64,000 nucleotides of DNA from Dactylosporangium aurantiacum (GCF_000716715.1 NZ_JNYJ01000033.1:30032-94031), one strand, 5' to 3'. Positions 50,011 through 60,042 are shown, counted from the first letter of the stretch. The notes: a model not told the origin generated them from the sequence alone. Translations and numbers: made by a program.

Positions 50011-53000
50011 GTGTCCTTCAGTCGTCTCAGCGCCACCACCGGTCGGTCGCGCCTGTGGTGTGCCGCGGTCGCCGGTGCCGTGGTCGCGTCGATGTTCGTG
50101 GCCCCACCGGTGGCCGCCGCCCCACCGTCATGGCCGACGCCCGCGGCGCCGGCCGCCGGGTCGTCGGTGCCGGTCTCGCCGGTCGGTGCGCGGGTGGCGG
50201 CGAAGGCGCCGTCGGAGACGGGTCCACGGTGGAGCGCGGGCGCGCCGTCGTGGCCCGCCGGTGGCGACGGCGTCATCGCGGTCGACACCGCGACGACCGG
50301 CGCGGCGCGGTCGGCGCAGGCGGCGGGCTCGGGCAGCGCGCGGGTCGGTGGGCTCGGGCTGGCCGTCCGCGGCAACGGCGGGGACTCGCTGAACGAACGC
50401 GCGCTGGTGCACGGCGCGGCGGCGGGCACGGCGTCGGCGGTGCCGGGCTCGGTGAAGGTGTCGGTGGCGGACCGGGCCGCGACGGAGGCGGCCGGGGTCA
50501 AGGGCGTGCTGTTCACGGTGCTGCGCGCCGACGGCTCGGCCGGCGCGTCGAAGGTGGCACTCGACCTGGACTACTCCGGGTTCGCCGACGCGTACGGTGC
50601 GGACTACGGCGGCCGGCTCCGGCTGGTGCGGCTGCCCAGCTGCGTGCTGAGCACGCCTGACCTGCCGCAGTGCCGGATCCAGACCCCGGTGCCCGGGGTG
50701 GTCAACGTCGCCGAGACCAAGGTCGTGTCGGTCGACGCGGTCGACGTCGGCGGGCAGGGCGCGCGGACCTTCGCGGCGAAGGGCGGCGCGACGCCGACCG
50801 TGCCGGCGGCCGGCGCCTGGGGGCCGAGCGAGACCGAGGTCCGCAAGGCCTCGGGCGGCGGGGCGGAGGCGCGGAGCACGAACGGCACGCCGCGGACCAC
50901 CGCCGCGTCGATGAGCGAGCAGCCGGTGTACGCCCTCGCGGCGACGGCCGCGTCGGCGCAGGGCGACTTCGCGCACACGACGTTGGCGCCGACGTCCTCG
51001 TGGGCGGCGGGCAGCCAGGGCGGCGAGTTCTCCTACAACGTGCCGATCACGATGCCGCCGGTGTCCGCGGGGCCGAAACCGACCCTGGCGCTGCAGTACT
51101 CATCGTCCACCGTGGACGGCAAGACGACGTCGACGAACAACCAGGCGTCGTGGGTCGGTGAGGGCTGGGACCTGCAGACCGGCTACATCGAGCGGTCGTA
51201 CCGGCTGTGCACGGAGGACGGCGGCACGACCGGGGACCTGTGCTGGTTCACCGACAAGGTGATCACGATGGTGTTCAACGGCAGGTCGACCCGGCTGATC
51301 AAGGACGACAACACCGGCGTGTGGCACCCGGAGGCCGACGACGGCTCCAAGGTCGAGCTGCTGACCAACGACGTCGGCAACGGCGACTACTTCAAGGAGT
51401 ACTGGCGCATCACCACGCAGGACGGCACCCAGTACTCCTTCGGCAAGCACAAGCGCTACGCCACGGACCCGGACGCGACGAACTCCGTGCAGAAGGTCCT
51501 CGTGTACGGCAACAACGCCGGCGAGCCGTGCAACGTGGCGGGGCAGCCGTGGAACTCCGGCTGCGACCGCGCCTACCGGTGGAACCTCGACTACGTCGTG
51601 GACCCGGCCGGCAACTCGATGACGTACTTCTACGAGCGCTACCAGGGCAAGTACGGCAACTTCAACGGCGCCAACAACTGGGTGTACGACCTGACCGCCC
51701 GGCTCAAGCGCATCGACTACGGCGCCCGCGCCGGCAGCGAGGGCACCGCCGCCCCCGTCGCCCGGGTGAACCTCGTGGAGAACTCTCGCTGCGACCCGAA
51801 CTCCGCCGGCTGCTCGTCGTACCCGGACGTGCCGTGGGACCAGTACTGCCCGACGACGCAGACCACGCCGTGCTCGCAGTACACGCCGACGTACTGGACG
51901 CCGTGGCAGCTCGCGATGATCAACACCGAGGTGTACGACGCGGCGACGGGCGCCTACCGCCCGGTCGACTCCTACTACCTGAGCAAGACGTTTCCCAGCC
52001 CGAGCGACGGCACCGCCGCGGCGCTGTGGTTCAGCGCGCTGCAGCACACCGGCCGGTCCGGCGCGTCCGGCGCGGACATCACGCTGCCGGCGATGACGTT
52101 CGGCGGCCAGGCGATGGCGAACCGGGTCAACAACGGCACCAGCAACCACTTCCGGATGACGTTCGTGACCACCGGCACCGGCGAGCAGATCGCGGTGAGC
52201 TACAAGCCGGCCGAGTGCACCGCGTCCAGCGTGGCCACGTACTCCGTGGACCAGAACACCCACATGTGCTTCCCCGGCAACGGGTCCTGGTTCCACAAGT
52301 ATCTGGTTGACAAGATCACCACGAGCGACCTGACCGGGTCCTCGCCGGACGAGGTCACGTCCTACACCTACTCCACGGCTGGCAGTACCGTGCCCGCGCT
52401 GTGGCGACTGGGCAGTAACGAGGCCACGACCTCGCACGTGTACGACGACTTCGCCGGGTTCCCGACCGTACGGACGGAACACGGCCCGGTCGGCGGTCCA
52501 CGGACCGTCACCGAGAAGCTGTACCACCGTGCCCTGGCCGGAGACACGCTGCTCAACGGCACGCAACGCCAGGTATGGGTGGTGGACTCCAGCGGCACCC
52601 AGACCTACGACTACGGCCAGGTCCGCGGGTCCCTGCGCGAGGAACGCACGTACGACGGCACGACCCTGCGCGGCAAAACGTTCCACACGTGGCGGTTCGC
52701 GGGCCCCAACGGCTACGACAACCCGACCGCAACCCGCACCGGCACCTGGGCCGGCGCCGTCCCGGCGAAGGCGTACCAGGCTGTGGAGTACGAGACGACC
52801 ACCCACACACTGCTGTCCGGCGGCACCTGGCGATGGACCCGGCAGGCCCGCGACTTCGACACCTACGGCCTGCCGGTCAAGGTCACCGACTACGGCGACG
52901 CCGGCACCGCCGCCACGGCGGACAACGCCGGTAAGGCCGGGGACGACACCTGCACCACCATCGCCTATGCCCGCGACATCGCCAGGTGGCTGGTCAGCTA

Positions 53001-56000
53001 CCCCTCGCAGACGGTCACCACCGACTGCGCGGCGAGCCCTTCGGGCGCCAACCACCTGTCCGGCCTGCAGACGCAGTACGACGGCGGTGCCGTCGGCGCC
53101 ATGCCGACAAAGGGCCTTGTGACCCGGACCAACACGCTGTCCGACGTCTCCGGCACCACGCTGACCTGGATCCAGGCGAGCCGCACCACGTACGACACCC
53201 TCGGCCGGATCACCGGCGAGTACGACGCCCTGGAGCACGGCACCACCACCGCCTACACACCCGCCGGTGTCGGCCCCGTCACCGGCATGACGATCACCAA
53301 CCCGCTCGGGCACGTCACCAGCAGCACCGTCGACCTGACCCGGGCCGAGGTGATCCAGATCGTCGACCCGAACAACCGGGTCACCACCATGCAGTACGAC
53401 TCGCTGGGCCGGCTCACGAAGGTGTACAAGCCGCACACGCCGCCGGTCGGCACGCCGGACCTGCAGTACACCTACGCCCTCACGGCCGGCGGTGCGAACA
53501 GCGTCTCGACCAGGACACTCGCCGCCAACGGCACGCAGATCGAGACGTTCGAGGTGTACGACGGCAAGCTGCGCCCCAAGCAGACGCAGACACCGTCACT
53601 GGGCGCGGCGGGCGGCCGGGTCATCACCGACGTCAGCTACGACGGCCGGGGACTGGCGAGCAGGAGCAGCACGCTGTGGAACTCCGGCGCGCCGTCCGGC
53701 ACCCTGGTGACCTTCGCCGACACGGCGGTCACCCGGCAGACCCGCACCGCCTACGACCTCATGGGCCGCCCGACCACCGTCGGCGTCTACTCGGCCAACG
53801 TGCTCAAGTCGCAGACCACCATCACCTACGACGGTGAACGGACCACCGTCGTGCCGGCCGACGGCGGCGCTACCAGGACGATCACGGACGCCGGCGGGCG
53901 GACGACCAGCGTGCTGCGGTTCCCGACGGCCAGCCCGACCGGCACCGCCGAGACCACCACCTACGCCTACGACCGGGTCGGGCGGCTCAAGACGCTCACC
54001 GACGCGGCCGGCAACCAGACGACCTACACGTACGACCGGGACGGGCAGCTGCTCACCACGACCGACCCCGACACCGGCACGACCACCGACGTCTACGACA
54101 AGGCGGGCCGGCGCACGTCCACCACCGACGCCCGGTCACAGAAGATCACCACCGACTACGACAACCTCGACCGGCCGACGGCCCGCTGGGCCGGCGCCAG
54201 CGGCACCGGCACGAAGCTGGCGACCTGGACCTACGACACCCTCGCCAAGGGCGAGCTGACCTCGTCGACCCGCTGGGTCGGTTCAGACCAGTACACGACC
54301 GCCGTCACCGGCTACAACGACAGCTACCAGCCGACCGGGCAGACCATGACCGTGCCGATGGTGCAGGGCGCCCTCGCCGGTTCGTACACCACCTCCTTCG
54401 GCTACGACAGCGTCGGGCACCTCACCAGCGTCGGCTATCCCGCCGGCGGCGGGCTGGCGGCGGAGACCGTCACCTTCGGCTACACGACGCTCGGCGCGCC
54501 GGTCACCGCCTCCGGCATCGACCCGTACGTGACCGCGACCTCCTACACCGAGCTCAATGAGCTCAGCCAGCGGGTCTACGGCACGTCCGGCATCGCGCAG
54601 CTGACCCGGCAGTACACCTACGAACCGGCGACCGGGCGGCTGGCCACCGTCAAGTCGCTGCTGCCGAACCAGGCGCAGGCCGGCCAGTACACCACCGCGC
54701 AGCAGGACACCTACGCCTACACGGCCAGCGGCGACGTCACCCGGATCACCGACGGCACCGACAACCAGTCCCAGTGCTACCGCTACGACGGGCACCACCG
54801 CCTCACCGAGGCGTGGACCGCCGTCGACGCCTGCGCCGCGGCGCCGACGACCACCGCGATCGCCGGCTCCGGCAAGTACCCGTACTGGGACAGCTGGACG
54901 ATCGACAGCGCCGGCCGCCGCACCACCGACGCGCACCGGGTCAGCGCCGCCGACGTGACTACCCGCACCCACACCTATCCGGCGGCGGGTGCGGCCCGCA
55001 CCCACGCGGCGACGTCGGTCAAGTACACCGGCGCGGTCACCCGCACCGACACCATGACCTACGACGCGGCCGGCAACACCAAGACCCGCAGCGTCAACGG
55101 CATCGGCACGGACCTCACCTTCAACAGCGAGGGCCGCTTCGCCGCCGCGACCGTCCACGCCCTCAGCGGCGACCAGGTCACCAACCACCTGTACGACGCC
55201 GACGGCGGCCTGCTCATCCGCAAGGAACCCGGCGGCACGACCCTCTACGCGGCCGGCCAGGAGTACAAGGCGGTCGGCGGGACCGTCTCCGCGACCCGCT
55301 ACTACAGCAGCGGCGGGGCCGTCGTGGCGGTGCGCACCGGCGCCGGCAAGCGCTGGCTCGCCGCGGACCACCAGGGCTCGGCGAGCCTCACCGTCGACGC
55401 CGCGACCGGTGCGGTGCAGCGCCGCTGGTACACCCCGTACGGCGCCGACCGCGCGGTCAACGGCACCTGGCCCACCGACCGCGGCTTCCTCGACAAGCAG
55501 ACCAACCCGTCCACCGGCCTGATCGATGTCGGCGCTCGCGAGTACGACCCGAACCTCGGGGTCTTCCTCAGCCCGGACCCGCTCGTCGACCCGGACGACC
55601 CCAAGTCGTTCAACGCCTACGCCTACAGCCACCACAACCCGGTCACGCTGAGCGACCCCAGCGGCCTGTGCCCAGCCGACCGGTGCGAGGGCTACGGCCA
55701 GAACCCCGGCCAGAGCACGGGCGTCAAGGCCAAGCCCGGCCCGCACGGCATCGGCGTGGACTACCAGCCCGACTCCGCCAGTCCCGCCGACATCGAACGG
55801 GAGAAGGCGCGGCTGGCCGCCGAGGCCGCCAAGAAGCAGCTCATCGACGCCGCCATCGCCCTCGGCAAGATCGTCCTGGACGAGCTGGGCATCACCGCCG
55901 GCTTCGACTGCTTCTTCAGCGGCGACCTGGGCGCCTGCGCCGAGACCGCGGTCAACGTCGTGCTCTCCCTCGTCGGCGGCTTCGCCGGCAAGATCGCCGC

Positions 56001-56883
56001 GAAGTACCTGATCCGCATCAAGCAGGGCGTCAAGCTCGTCAACAAGGTCTGGAACCTCGTCAACAAGCTCATCGACGGCGTCAAGGCCTGGCTGAAGAAC
56101 TCGAAACTGCTCAAGAAGCTCGACGAGGTCGCCGAGACCGTCACCACGAAGGGCGACAACCTCGGTGGGTGCACGGGGGGCGCCAACAGCTTCCAGGCCG
56201 GCACCCTCGTGCTGCTCGCGGACGGCACCACGAGACCCATCGAAACCCTCAAGGTCGGCGACGTGGTCCTCACCACCGACCCGGTGAGCGGCACGACCGA
56301 ACCGCACAAGATCACCCAGCTCCACGTCAACGACGACAAGGAGTTCACCGACCTCACCGTCACCGCCGGTACGGACGCCGGCGCGGTCATCAACACCACC
56401 CAGGAACACCCCTTCTGGAGCACCACCCGCAACGCCTGGACGCACGCCGGAGCTCTCCACCCCGGCGAGCGGCTGCAGACCGACGACGGCACCGCGGTCG
56501 ACGTCCTCACCAGGGCGAACTACACCGGCGCCAGGACGATGTACAACCTCACCGTCGCGACCATCCACACGTACTATGTGGTCACCGGAATCCACGGAGT
56601 TCTGGTCCACAACACCGGCCCAGGGTGCGATCTGCCGAAGCCGCCCACGGGACGGGGATCGGTGCCGCCGGCGGAGCGCGACCCCCAACGGCTCTTCAGC
56701 AGAGGCCAGGTCCAGGACAAGCTGGACGAGAACGGTAATGTCTGCGCGAAATGTGGCGAACCGCTCGAGCTCGGCGACGCGAAGGGCCATCATGTGCAAA
56801 GGCATGCCGATGGCGGGGCAACTGATCCTGACAACCTTGCCGTGCTGTGTGATGCCTGCCATAAGGAGATCCACCGTAGATGA
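50011..56883 (+). CDS. Rhs-repeat polymorphic toxin with HINT and HNH domains
   Basis: A 2290-residue secreted toxin. Signal peptide at residues 1-41 (AAVAGAVVASMFVAPPVAAA). An SpvB/TcB-like part begins near residue 320 (GGEFSYNVPITMPPVSAGPK). Tens of YD/RHS repeats follow, densest at residues 1080-1700 (YDRDGQLLTTTDPDTGTTTD). The Rhs core end is YDPNLGVFLSPDP (about residue 1845). A PT-HINT self-cleaving domain follows at about 2056-2200 (NSFQAGTLVLLADGTT, then HTYYVVTGIHGVLVHN), with Ser where inteins have Cys. The last 90 residues are an HNH nuclease: CAKCGEPLELG, KGHHVQRHADGG, LAVLCDACHKEIH. GTG 50011 follows GGGGAG. The next gene overlaps it by 4 bases. Confidence 0.93.
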   Translation: MSFSRLSATTGRSRLWCAAVAGAVVASMFVAPPVAAAPPSWPTPAAPAAGSSVPVSPVGARVAAKAPSETGPRWSAGAPSWPAGGDGVIAVDTATTGAARSAQAAGSGSARVGGLGLAVRGNGGDSLNERALVHGAAAGTASAVPGSVKVSVADRAATEAAGVKGVLFTVLRADGSAGASKVALDLDYSGFADAYGADYGGRLRLVRLPSCVLSTPDLPQCRIQTPVPGVVNVAETKVVSVDAVDVGGQGARTFAAKGGATPTVPAAGAWGPSETEVRKASGGGAEARSTNGTPRTTAASMSEQPVYALAATAASAQGDFAHTTLAPTSSWAAGSQGGEFSYNVPITMPPVSAGPKPTLALQYSSSTVDGKTTSTNNQASWVGEGWDLQTGYIERSYRLCTEDGGTTGDLCWFTDKVITMVFNGRSTRLIKDDNTGVWHPEADDGSKVELLTNDVGNGDYFKEYWRITTQDGTQYSFGKHKRYATDPDATNSVQKVLVYGNNAGEPCNVAGQPWNSGCDRAYRWNLDYVVDPAGNSMTYFYERYQGKYGNFNGANNWVYDLTARLKRIDYGARAGSEGTAAPVARVNLVENSRCDPNSAGCSSYPDVPWDQYCPTTQTTPCSQYTPTYWTPWQLAMINTEVYDAATGAYRPVDSYYLSKTFPSPSDGTAAALWFSALQHTGRSGASGADITLPAMTFGGQAMANRVNNGTSNHFRMTFVTTGTGEQIAVSYKPAECTASSVATYSVDQNTHMCFPGNGSWFHKYLVDKITTSDLTGSSPDEVTSYTYSTAGSTVPALWRLGSNEATTSHVYDDFAGFPTVRTEHGPVGGPRTVTEKLYHRALAGDTLLNGTQRQVWVVDSSGTQTYDYGQVRGSLREERTYDGTTLRGKTFHTWRFAGPNGYDNPTATRTGTWAGAVPAKAYQAVEYETTTHTLLSGGTWRWTRQARDFDTYGLPVKVTDYGDAGTAATADNAGKAGDDTCTTIAYARDIARWLVSYPSQTVTTDCAASPSGANHLSGLQTQYDGGAVGAMPTKGLVTRTNTLSDVSGTTLTWIQASRTTYDTLGRITGEYDALEHGTTTAYTPAGVGPVTGMTITNPLGHVTSSTVDLTRAEVIQIVDPNNRVTTMQYDSLGRLTKVYKPHTPPVGTPDLQYTYALTAGGANSVSTRTLAANGTQIETFEVYDGKLRPKQTQTPSLGAAGGRVITDVSYDGRGLASRSSTLWNSGAPSGTLVTFADTAVTRQTRTAYDLMGRPTTVGVYSANVLKSQTTITYDGERTTVVPADGGATRTITDAGGRTTSVLRFPTASPTGTAETTTYAYDRVGRLKTLTDAAGNQTTYTYDRDGQLLTTTDPDTGTTTDVYDKAGRRTSTTDARSQKITTDYDNLDRPTARWAGASGTGTKLATWTYDTLAKGELTSSTRWVGSDQYTTAVTGYNDSYQPTGQTMTVPMVQGALAGSYTTSFGYDSVGHLTSVGYPAGGGLAAETVTFGYTTLGAPVTASGIDPYVTATSYTELNELSQRVYGTSGIAQLTRQYTYEPATGRLATVKSLLPNQAQAGQYTTAQQDTYAYTASGDVTRITDGTDNQSQCYRYDGHHRLTEAWTAVDACAAAPTTTAIAGSGKYPYWDSWTIDSAGRRTTDAHRVSAADVTTRTHTYPAAGAARTHAATSVKYTGAVTRTDTMTYDAAGNTKTRSVNGIGTDLTFNSEGRFAAATVHALSGDQVTNHLYDADGGLLIRKEPGGTTLYAAGQEYKAVGGTVSATRYYSSGGAVVAVRTGAGKRWLAADHQGSASLTVDAATGAVQRRWYTPYGADRAVNGTWPTDRGFLDKQTNPSTGLIDVGAREYDPNLGVFLSPDPLVDPDDPKSFNAYAYSHHNPVTLSDPSGLCPADRCEGYGQNPGQSTGVKAKPGPHGIGVDYQPDSASPADIEREKARLAAEAAKKQLIDAAIALGKIVLDELGITAGFDCFFSGDLGACAETAVNVVLSLVGGFAGKIAAKYLIRIKQGVKLVNKVWNLVNKLIDGVKAWLKNSKLLKKLDEVAETVTTKGDNLGGCTGGANSFQAGTLVLLADGTTRPIETLKVGDVVLTTDPVSGTTEPHKITQLHVNDDKEFTDLTVTAGTDAGAVINTTQEHPFWSTTRNAWTHAGALHPGERLQTDDGTAVDVLTRANYTGARTMYNLTVATIHTYYVVTGIHGVLVHNTGPGCDLPKPPTGRGSVPPAERDPQRLFSRGQVQDKLDENGNVCAKCGEPLELGDAKGHHVQRHADGGATDPDNLAVLCDACHKEIHRR

Positions 56884-57629
56884 ACGGAGCAGCGAACCCG
56901 GACCGGCGGCAGCGTCTCGATAGGATGCACGCGGATATCGCGACGCACGGGCTGTCAGTGACCCTTGTCGCCGGCGGCGCGCTGCCGCGGTACGCGTACA
57001 CGGTGGGACTCAAGGACGTGACCGGATCCGAGCTGATCATGTGCGGGGCGTACCAGTACACGAGCGCCCAGGTGCACCAGATCATCAACGCCGTCGGGAG
57101 CGCACTGCGCGCAGATCCGGCGACCACGTCGCTGGTCGTCGGCGCGGCGGGTGTGTTCAGGTTGCGACCCGTTCACAGCAGCTGGAGCCGGCCGCTCGCC
57201 CTCGGCGCGCAGGACTTCTTCGGCACCGACGACGTCCGCTGCTCGCAGGTCGTCCCGGACCTGGACCATATGACCGACGACGTGCCTGACATGACCGTCG
57301 AATGGGCCGCGGACCGGGAGCCGGCCTGGCAGTGGATCCACCGGCCGTGGGATCTTCCGGTCGCGCGCACCGCCGTCGTCACGACCAACCTTCCGGCCCT
57401 GCGCGGCACGCCTGTCACGGAACTGGCGCGCTGGGAGGACGACGAGTGGGAGATGTTCGCAGGTAACGGTCCTGACGTGATCGCCGAGGACGTCCGCGTC
57501 GTGCCCTTCGGCACGATGGTGGGTCTCGACCCGTCCCTCACCGCCGCCGCCGGCGTCAGGATCGGCGAGGGCCTGTGGCGTGACGGACCCGGATCCGCCT
57601 GGCACCCGTGGCGGCGCCGTGAGTCCTGA
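56880..57629 (+). CDS. DUF4262 protein, probable immunity to the HNH toxin
   Basis: A 249-residue soluble protein with the DUF4262 pattern: LSVTLVAGGALPRYAYTVGL, ELIMCGAYQYTSAQVHQIIN and LGAQDFFGTDDVRCSQVVPD. Its ATG overlaps the Rhs stop codon (ATGA), so it is made together with the toxin, as expected of a cytoplasmic immunity protein. No signal peptide. DUF4262 proteins occur beside several toxin types; direct proof for this pair is lacking. The C-terminal Trp-rich tail is not conserved in what I know of the family. Confidence 0.7.
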   Translation: MNGAANPDRRQRLDRMHADIATHGLSVTLVAGGALPRYAYTVGLKDVTGSELIMCGAYQYTSAQVHQIINAVGSALRADPATTSLVVGAAGVFRLRPVHSSWSRPLALGAQDFFGTDDVRCSQVVPDLDHMTDDVPDMTVEWAADREPAWQWIHRPWDLPVARTAVVTTNLPALRGTPVTELARWEDDEWEMFAGNGPDVIAEDVRVVPFGTMVGLDPSLTAAAGVRIGEGLWRDGPGSAWHPWRRRES

Positions 57630-57713
57630 CACCGCGCCGATGACGTCGTCGTCCCGATCTCAGGCAATGTTCGCCGCCGCGGCACGGGGAGCACGTGGGT
57701 GGGCGTGCGGTCC

Positions 57714-58340
57714 TCAGGCCTGCCGCAGGATCGCCACGAGGAAGTCGGCGTCGGGGGTGAACGGGCGCAGGTCCCAGGTGGACAGCAGCACGTCGGGGGC
57801 GAGCCCGGCCGCGGCGGCGTCGGCGAGGAAGGTGTCGAAGTCGTAGCCGCGGCCGGCGCCGAACCCGGTCACCACCCGGCCGGCGCCACGCAGGTGCGCC
57901 CGCATCCGGCGCAGCACCTCCCGGCGGGTGTCCGGGGCGAGGAACGTCATCACATTGCCGGCGCAGACCACCACGTCGAAGCCCTCGGCGATGCCCTGCG
58001 CGGGCAGGTCGAGCTCGGACAGGTCGCCGACCAGCCAGCGCGGCCCGGGATGGTCCTCGCGCGCCGCGGCGACCAGCACCGGGTCGAGGTCGACGCCGAC
58101 CACGGCGTGCCCGGCCGCGGCGAGCAGCCCGCCGACCCGGCCGGTGCCGCAGCCGGCGTCCAGCACCCGCGAGCCGCGCGGCAGCATGGCGTCGATCATG
58201 CGGGCCTCACCGCCCAGGTCGGCGCCGGCGGCCGCCATCGACCGGAACCGGTCGATGTACCACTGGGAGTGGCCCGGGTTCGCCTCGATCGACGCCAGCC
58301 AGCCGTTACGCTCCGTCACGCGTGGTCCCTCCGTGCTCAT
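57714..58340 (-). CDS. SAM-dependent methyltransferase
   Basis: A 208-residue class-I methyltransferase. SAM-binding motif I is VLDAGCGTGRVGGLLAAAGH, with VVGVDLDPVLVAAARED and LVGDLSELDLP; motif IV is VVVCAGNVMTFL. Soluble, substrate unknown. Its ATG at 58340 overlaps the stop of the hemerythrin gene (ATGA), so the pair is cotranslated. The frame extends further upstream only as antisense-type sequence. Confidence 0.88.
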   Translation of the reverse strand: MSTEGPRVTERNGWLASIEANPGHSQWYIDRFRSMAAAGADLGGEARMIDAMLPRGSRVLDAGCGTGRVGGLLAAAGHAVVGVDLDPVLVAAAREDHPGPRWLVGDLSELDLPAQGIAEGFDVVVCAGNVMTFLAPDTRREVLRRMRAHLRGAGRVVTGFGAGRGYDFDTFLADAAAAGLAPDVLLSTWDLRPFTPDADFLVAILRQA

Positions 58341-58816
58341 CGGGGTGCCACCGCGGGCGGCAGCAGCGTGCCCACCCGGGCGCGCACCGCCTCCACGGCG
58401 TCCCAGTCCGCGGCGCTGAGGTCGATCAGCGCGGCGGGGAACACCCCGTCCTGCTCCTTCAGTATGTGATCTCGCAGCGTGTCCAGTGCCGCGAGGAGCC
58501 GCTGCGGCCATTGCGGGTCGGCGGGTGTACCGGCGGCGGCCTCGCCCAGGACCGCCTCGATCCGCCGGTGCTCGGACTCCAGTGCCGCGACCTGGTCGGG
58601 GAACTCGCCGACGAGCGCCGGGAACAGCCCGTGCTCCTCGACCTCGGTGTGCGGGCCGAGCACCGCGGCGATCCGCCGGGCCACGGCCGCCATACCGGCG
58701 GTGTTCCCGCCGTCGTGCGCCCGGCGGACCTCGCCGATCAGGTTCACGACCGCGTCGTGTTCCCTGGTCAGCTCGTCGATGACGGCCAGCGACTGGCAGC
58801 CGCAGTACTCACACAT
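58337..58816 (-). CDS. Hemerythrin-domain protein with N-terminal Cys motif
   Basis: A 159-residue hemerythrin. The start MCEYCGCQSLAVIDELTREH has CxxCxC, typical of actinobacterial hemerythrins that may sense redox or metal. Iron ligands follow in ELTREHDAVVNLI, PHTEVEEHGLFPAL, ESEHRRIEAVL and RDHILKEQDGVFPAAL. GGAGG lies close before the ATG at 58816. It forms a coupled pair with the downstream methyltransferase. Confidence 0.87.
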   Translation of the reverse strand: MCEYCGCQSLAVIDELTREHDAVVNLIGEVRRAHDGGNTAGMAAVARRIAAVLGPHTEVEEHGLFPALVGEFPDQVAALESEHRRIEAVLGEAAAGTPADPQWPQRLLAALDTLRDHILKEQDGVFPAALIDLSAADWDAVEAVRARVGTLLPPAVAPR

Positions 58817-58884
58817 GCCTCCAGCCTCGCCCGGCGCGGGCGCCACGACCAGGGACCTTGGTCCCGAAACGGGGGCCGCCGGGC

Positions 58885-59187
58885 CTACGACGCCAGCCGC
58901 CGGCTCGGGTGGTGGACCGGCCGCACGAGGGTCGCCGCGCCGTCGGGCTCGTTGATCTGCGACCACACCTCGTCGAGGGAGAGGCCGAGGACGTCGGCGA
59001 TCGCCGCGATGGTCGAGAACGCGGGGGTCGCCACCCGGCCGGACTCGATCTTCCGGAGGGTCTCCGGCGACACGCCCGCGTCGAGCGCGGTGCTGAGCAT
59101 CGACCTGGTCCCGCGGGCCCGTCGCAGGAGGGCGCCGAGGCGCTGTCCCCGTTCGACCTCGGCGGGGCTGAGCGGCAGTCTGACCAT
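58885..59187 (-). CDS. XRE-family regulator
   Basis: A 100-residue protein with a helix-turn-helix covering residues 15-75: GQRLGALLRRARGTRSMLST, ALDAGVSPETLRKIESGRVA, FSTIAAIADVLGLSLDEVW. It has no effector domain. It is divergent from a methionine aminopeptidase gene with direct repeats in the 66-base spacer, so it probably controls that gene and itself. Confidence 0.87.
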   Translation of the reverse strand: MVRLPLSPAEVERGQRLGALLRRARGTRSMLSTALDAGVSPETLRKIESGRVATPAFSTIAAIADVLGLSLDEVWSQINEPDGAATLVRPVHHPSRRLAS

Positions 59188-59203
59188 GGCTGCGATTCTA
59201 ATA

Positions 59204-59225
59204 CCGGGATAACATGGCCGGGATA
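59204..59225. promoter_or_regulatory. Direct repeats, possible XRE operator
   Basis: CCGGGATA occurs at 59204-59211 and again at 59218-59225, with 14 bases from start to start, in the short spacer between the divergent XRE and aminopeptidase genes. Confidence 0.45.
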
Positions 59226-59253
59226 CTTATTGGCACCGCGAGGAAGACGCCGC

Positions 59254-60042
59254 ATGATCGAGATCATGAACCCGACCCAGCTGCTGCGCGCGAAGGACAC
59301 CGGCGCCCTGGTCGCCGACATCCTGCAGGAGCTCAAGCAGCGCAGCACGGTCGGCACGAACCTGCTCGACATCGACCGGTGGGCCCAGGCCATGATCGTC
59401 GAGGCCGGGGCACTGTCCTGCTACGTCGACTACGCGCCGTCCTTCGGCCGCGGGCCGTTCGGCCACTACATCTGCACCTCGGTCAACGACGCCGTGCTGC
59501 ACGGCCGCCCGCACGACTATTCGCTCGCCGACGGCGACCTGCTGTCGCTCGACCTCGCCGTCTCCCTCGGCGGCGTGGTCGCCGACTCCGCGATCAGCTT
59601 CGTCGTGGGCGAGGCCCAGCCGGCGGAGAGCCTCGCGATGATCGACGCGACCGAGCGGGCGCTGCGCGCCGGGATCGCCGCGGCCGGCCCCGGCGCCCGC
59701 ATCGGCGACATCTCCCACGCCATCGGCACGGTCCTCAGCGCCGCCGGCTACCCGATCAACACCGAGTTCGGCGGCCACGGCGTCGGCACCACGATGCACC
59801 AGGACCCGCACGTGTCCAACACGGGGCGGGCCGGCCGCGGGTACACGCTGCGCCCCGGGCTGCTGCTGGCGCTGGAGCCGTGGATCATGGCGGACACCGC
59901 CAAGCTCGTCACCGACGCCGACGGCTGGACCCTGCGCAGCGCGACGGGCTGCCGCACGGCGCACAGCGAGCACACGATCGCCATCACCGACGACGGCGCG
60001 GAGGTCCTCACCCTGCCGAAACACGCCCGCGCGGCGGGCTGA
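59254..60042 (+). CDS. map: Type I methionine aminopeptidase
   Basis: A 262-residue MetAP. Metal ligands are complete: Asp in LSLDLAVSLGGVVADSA (both Asp), His in FGGHGVGTTMHQDP, Glu in LLALEPW and Glu in HSEHTIAI. It removes the initiator Met from nascent proteins. It lacks the N-terminal zinc or SH3 extension of other actinobacterial MetAPs. GAGGAAG precedes the ATG at 59254. Control by a dedicated divergent XRE gene is unusual for a housekeeping MetAP, so this is likely an accessory paralogue. Confidence 0.88.
   Translation: MIEIMNPTQLLRAKDTGALVADILQELKQRSTVGTNLLDIDRWAQAMIVEAGALSCYVDYAPSFGRGPFGHYICTSVNDAVLHGRPHDYSLADGDLLSLDLAVSLGGVVADSAISFVVGEAQPAESLAMIDATERALRAGIAAAGPGARIGDISHAIGTVLSAAGYPINTEFGGHGVGTTMHQDPHVSNTGRAGRGYTLRPGLLLALEPWIMADTAKLVTDADGWTLRSATGCRTAHSEHTIAITDDGAEVLTLPKHARAAG

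Noticed and set aside
53200-55200. Periodic repeats as a CRISPR or satellite array
   Set aside because: The periodicity is degenerate and follows YD/RHS codons in an open frame; no constant repeat with unique spacers.
51100-56874. Very long minus-strand frames opposite the Rhs gene
   Set aside because: They are antisense shadows; the plus strand has YD repeats, HINT and HNH motifs through the whole span.
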